From the NCBI GenBank assembly GCA_023434855.1, contig JAEYSJ010000216.1, forward strand, positions 1 through 6,327: a stretch of 6,327 nt of DNA, in the 5' to 3' direction. Under the pieces are notes generated by a model. The model saw nothing but the letters and a program-made list of their open reading frames with translations, searched no databases and was not told the origin of the DNA. Shown here in pieces: positions 6,297-6,327 of this stretch (position 1 is its first letter; every line of letters begins with the position of its first letter). This DNA is from Bacillota bacterium. GTDB taxonomy: Bacteria > Bacillota_C > Negativicutes > JAEYSJ01. The translations under genes were made by a program, and so were the position numbers.

Positions 6297-6327
6297 ACTG
6301 GTACAGGTTTGGCTTCCGTGAAAAATT
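6179..6327 (-). CDS. 3' end of an unrecognised gene running off the right edge
   Basis: The minus-strand frame is open from the window edge to TAA at 6179-6181, giving the last 48 residues. The tail is charged and probably helical: PVPVIREDNEKYNLPEEV, then IALIEEFVLYKHGIRKREEME. I do not recognise the family. Coding status is supported by the intact frame and by the second, decayed copy at 5675-5793: of its roughly 10 substitutions several are synonymous, while its indels break the frame, which marks this copy as the functional one. No membrane segment or catalytic motif is visible in the part seen. Confidence 0.7.
   Translation of the reverse strand, partial: FFTEAKPVPVIREDNEKYNLPEEVKKEIALIEEFVLYKHGIRKREEME

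Noticed and set aside
6209..6327. + strand frame open to the right edge, downstream of the rightward promoter
   Set aside because: It is antisense to the coding 3' end of the minus-strand gene and lacks a Shine-Dalgarno; the minus-strand frame is better supported by the frame-preserving comparison of the two copies.
1..6327. CRISPR array, tRNA, rRNA or insertion sequence
   Set aside because: No short regularly spaced repeats, no cloverleaf-like segment and no transposase or terminal inverted repeats were seen on reading both strands.

Overview
The window carries the 3' part of a type I restriction-modification (R-M) operon in the order hsdR (5' end missing), hsdM, hsdS. It is followed by a GIY-YIG/DUF4357 nuclease-like gene, all on the + strand. 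After a strong hairpin terminator comes a minus-strand tail with a small XRE-family repressor gene (xre) and the 3' end of an unrecognised gene that runs off the right edge. The source looks like a mid-GC (about 45 % by eye) member of the Bacillota: purine-rich Shine-Dalgarno sites, GTG starts, AT-rich intergenic DNA and a consensus TTGACA promoter. A finer placement is not supported by the sequence.

Layout: 1-1710, helicase motor and C-terminal part of HsdR, entering just downstream of the expected DEAH box. 1714-3132, the HsdM N6-adenine methyltransferase. 3132-4637, a full two-domain HsdS specificity subunit. 4695-5573, the GIY-YIG protein. 5612-5660, a perfect 20-bp stem that closes the operon. 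5675-5793, a decayed copy of a gene 3' end. 5797-6024, the XRE repressor on the minus strand. 6025-6178, a control region with two matching palindromic operators and a consensus promoter. 6179-6327, the intact 3' end of the minus-strand gene whose decayed copy lies at 5675-5793.

How the parts work together: HsdS reads a split DNA target through two recognition domains. Two HsdM copies methylate adenine in it (M2S1). HsdR adds ATP-driven translocation and cleavage when the site is unmodified. hsdR and hsdM are 3 bp apart and hsdM/hsdS overlap by one base (TAATG), so translation is probably coupled. The GIY-YIG gene follows 57 bp later with no visible terminator and is probably a passenger or accessory of the same unit.

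The R-M genes are canonical. The unusual part is the right flank. A direct repeat of about 116 bp (roughly 90 % identical) brackets the xre module, and a near-consensus promoter, overlapped by one operator, points rightward with no evident gene to drive. I read this as the scar of an insertion or duplication next to the unidentified gene; this is an inference.
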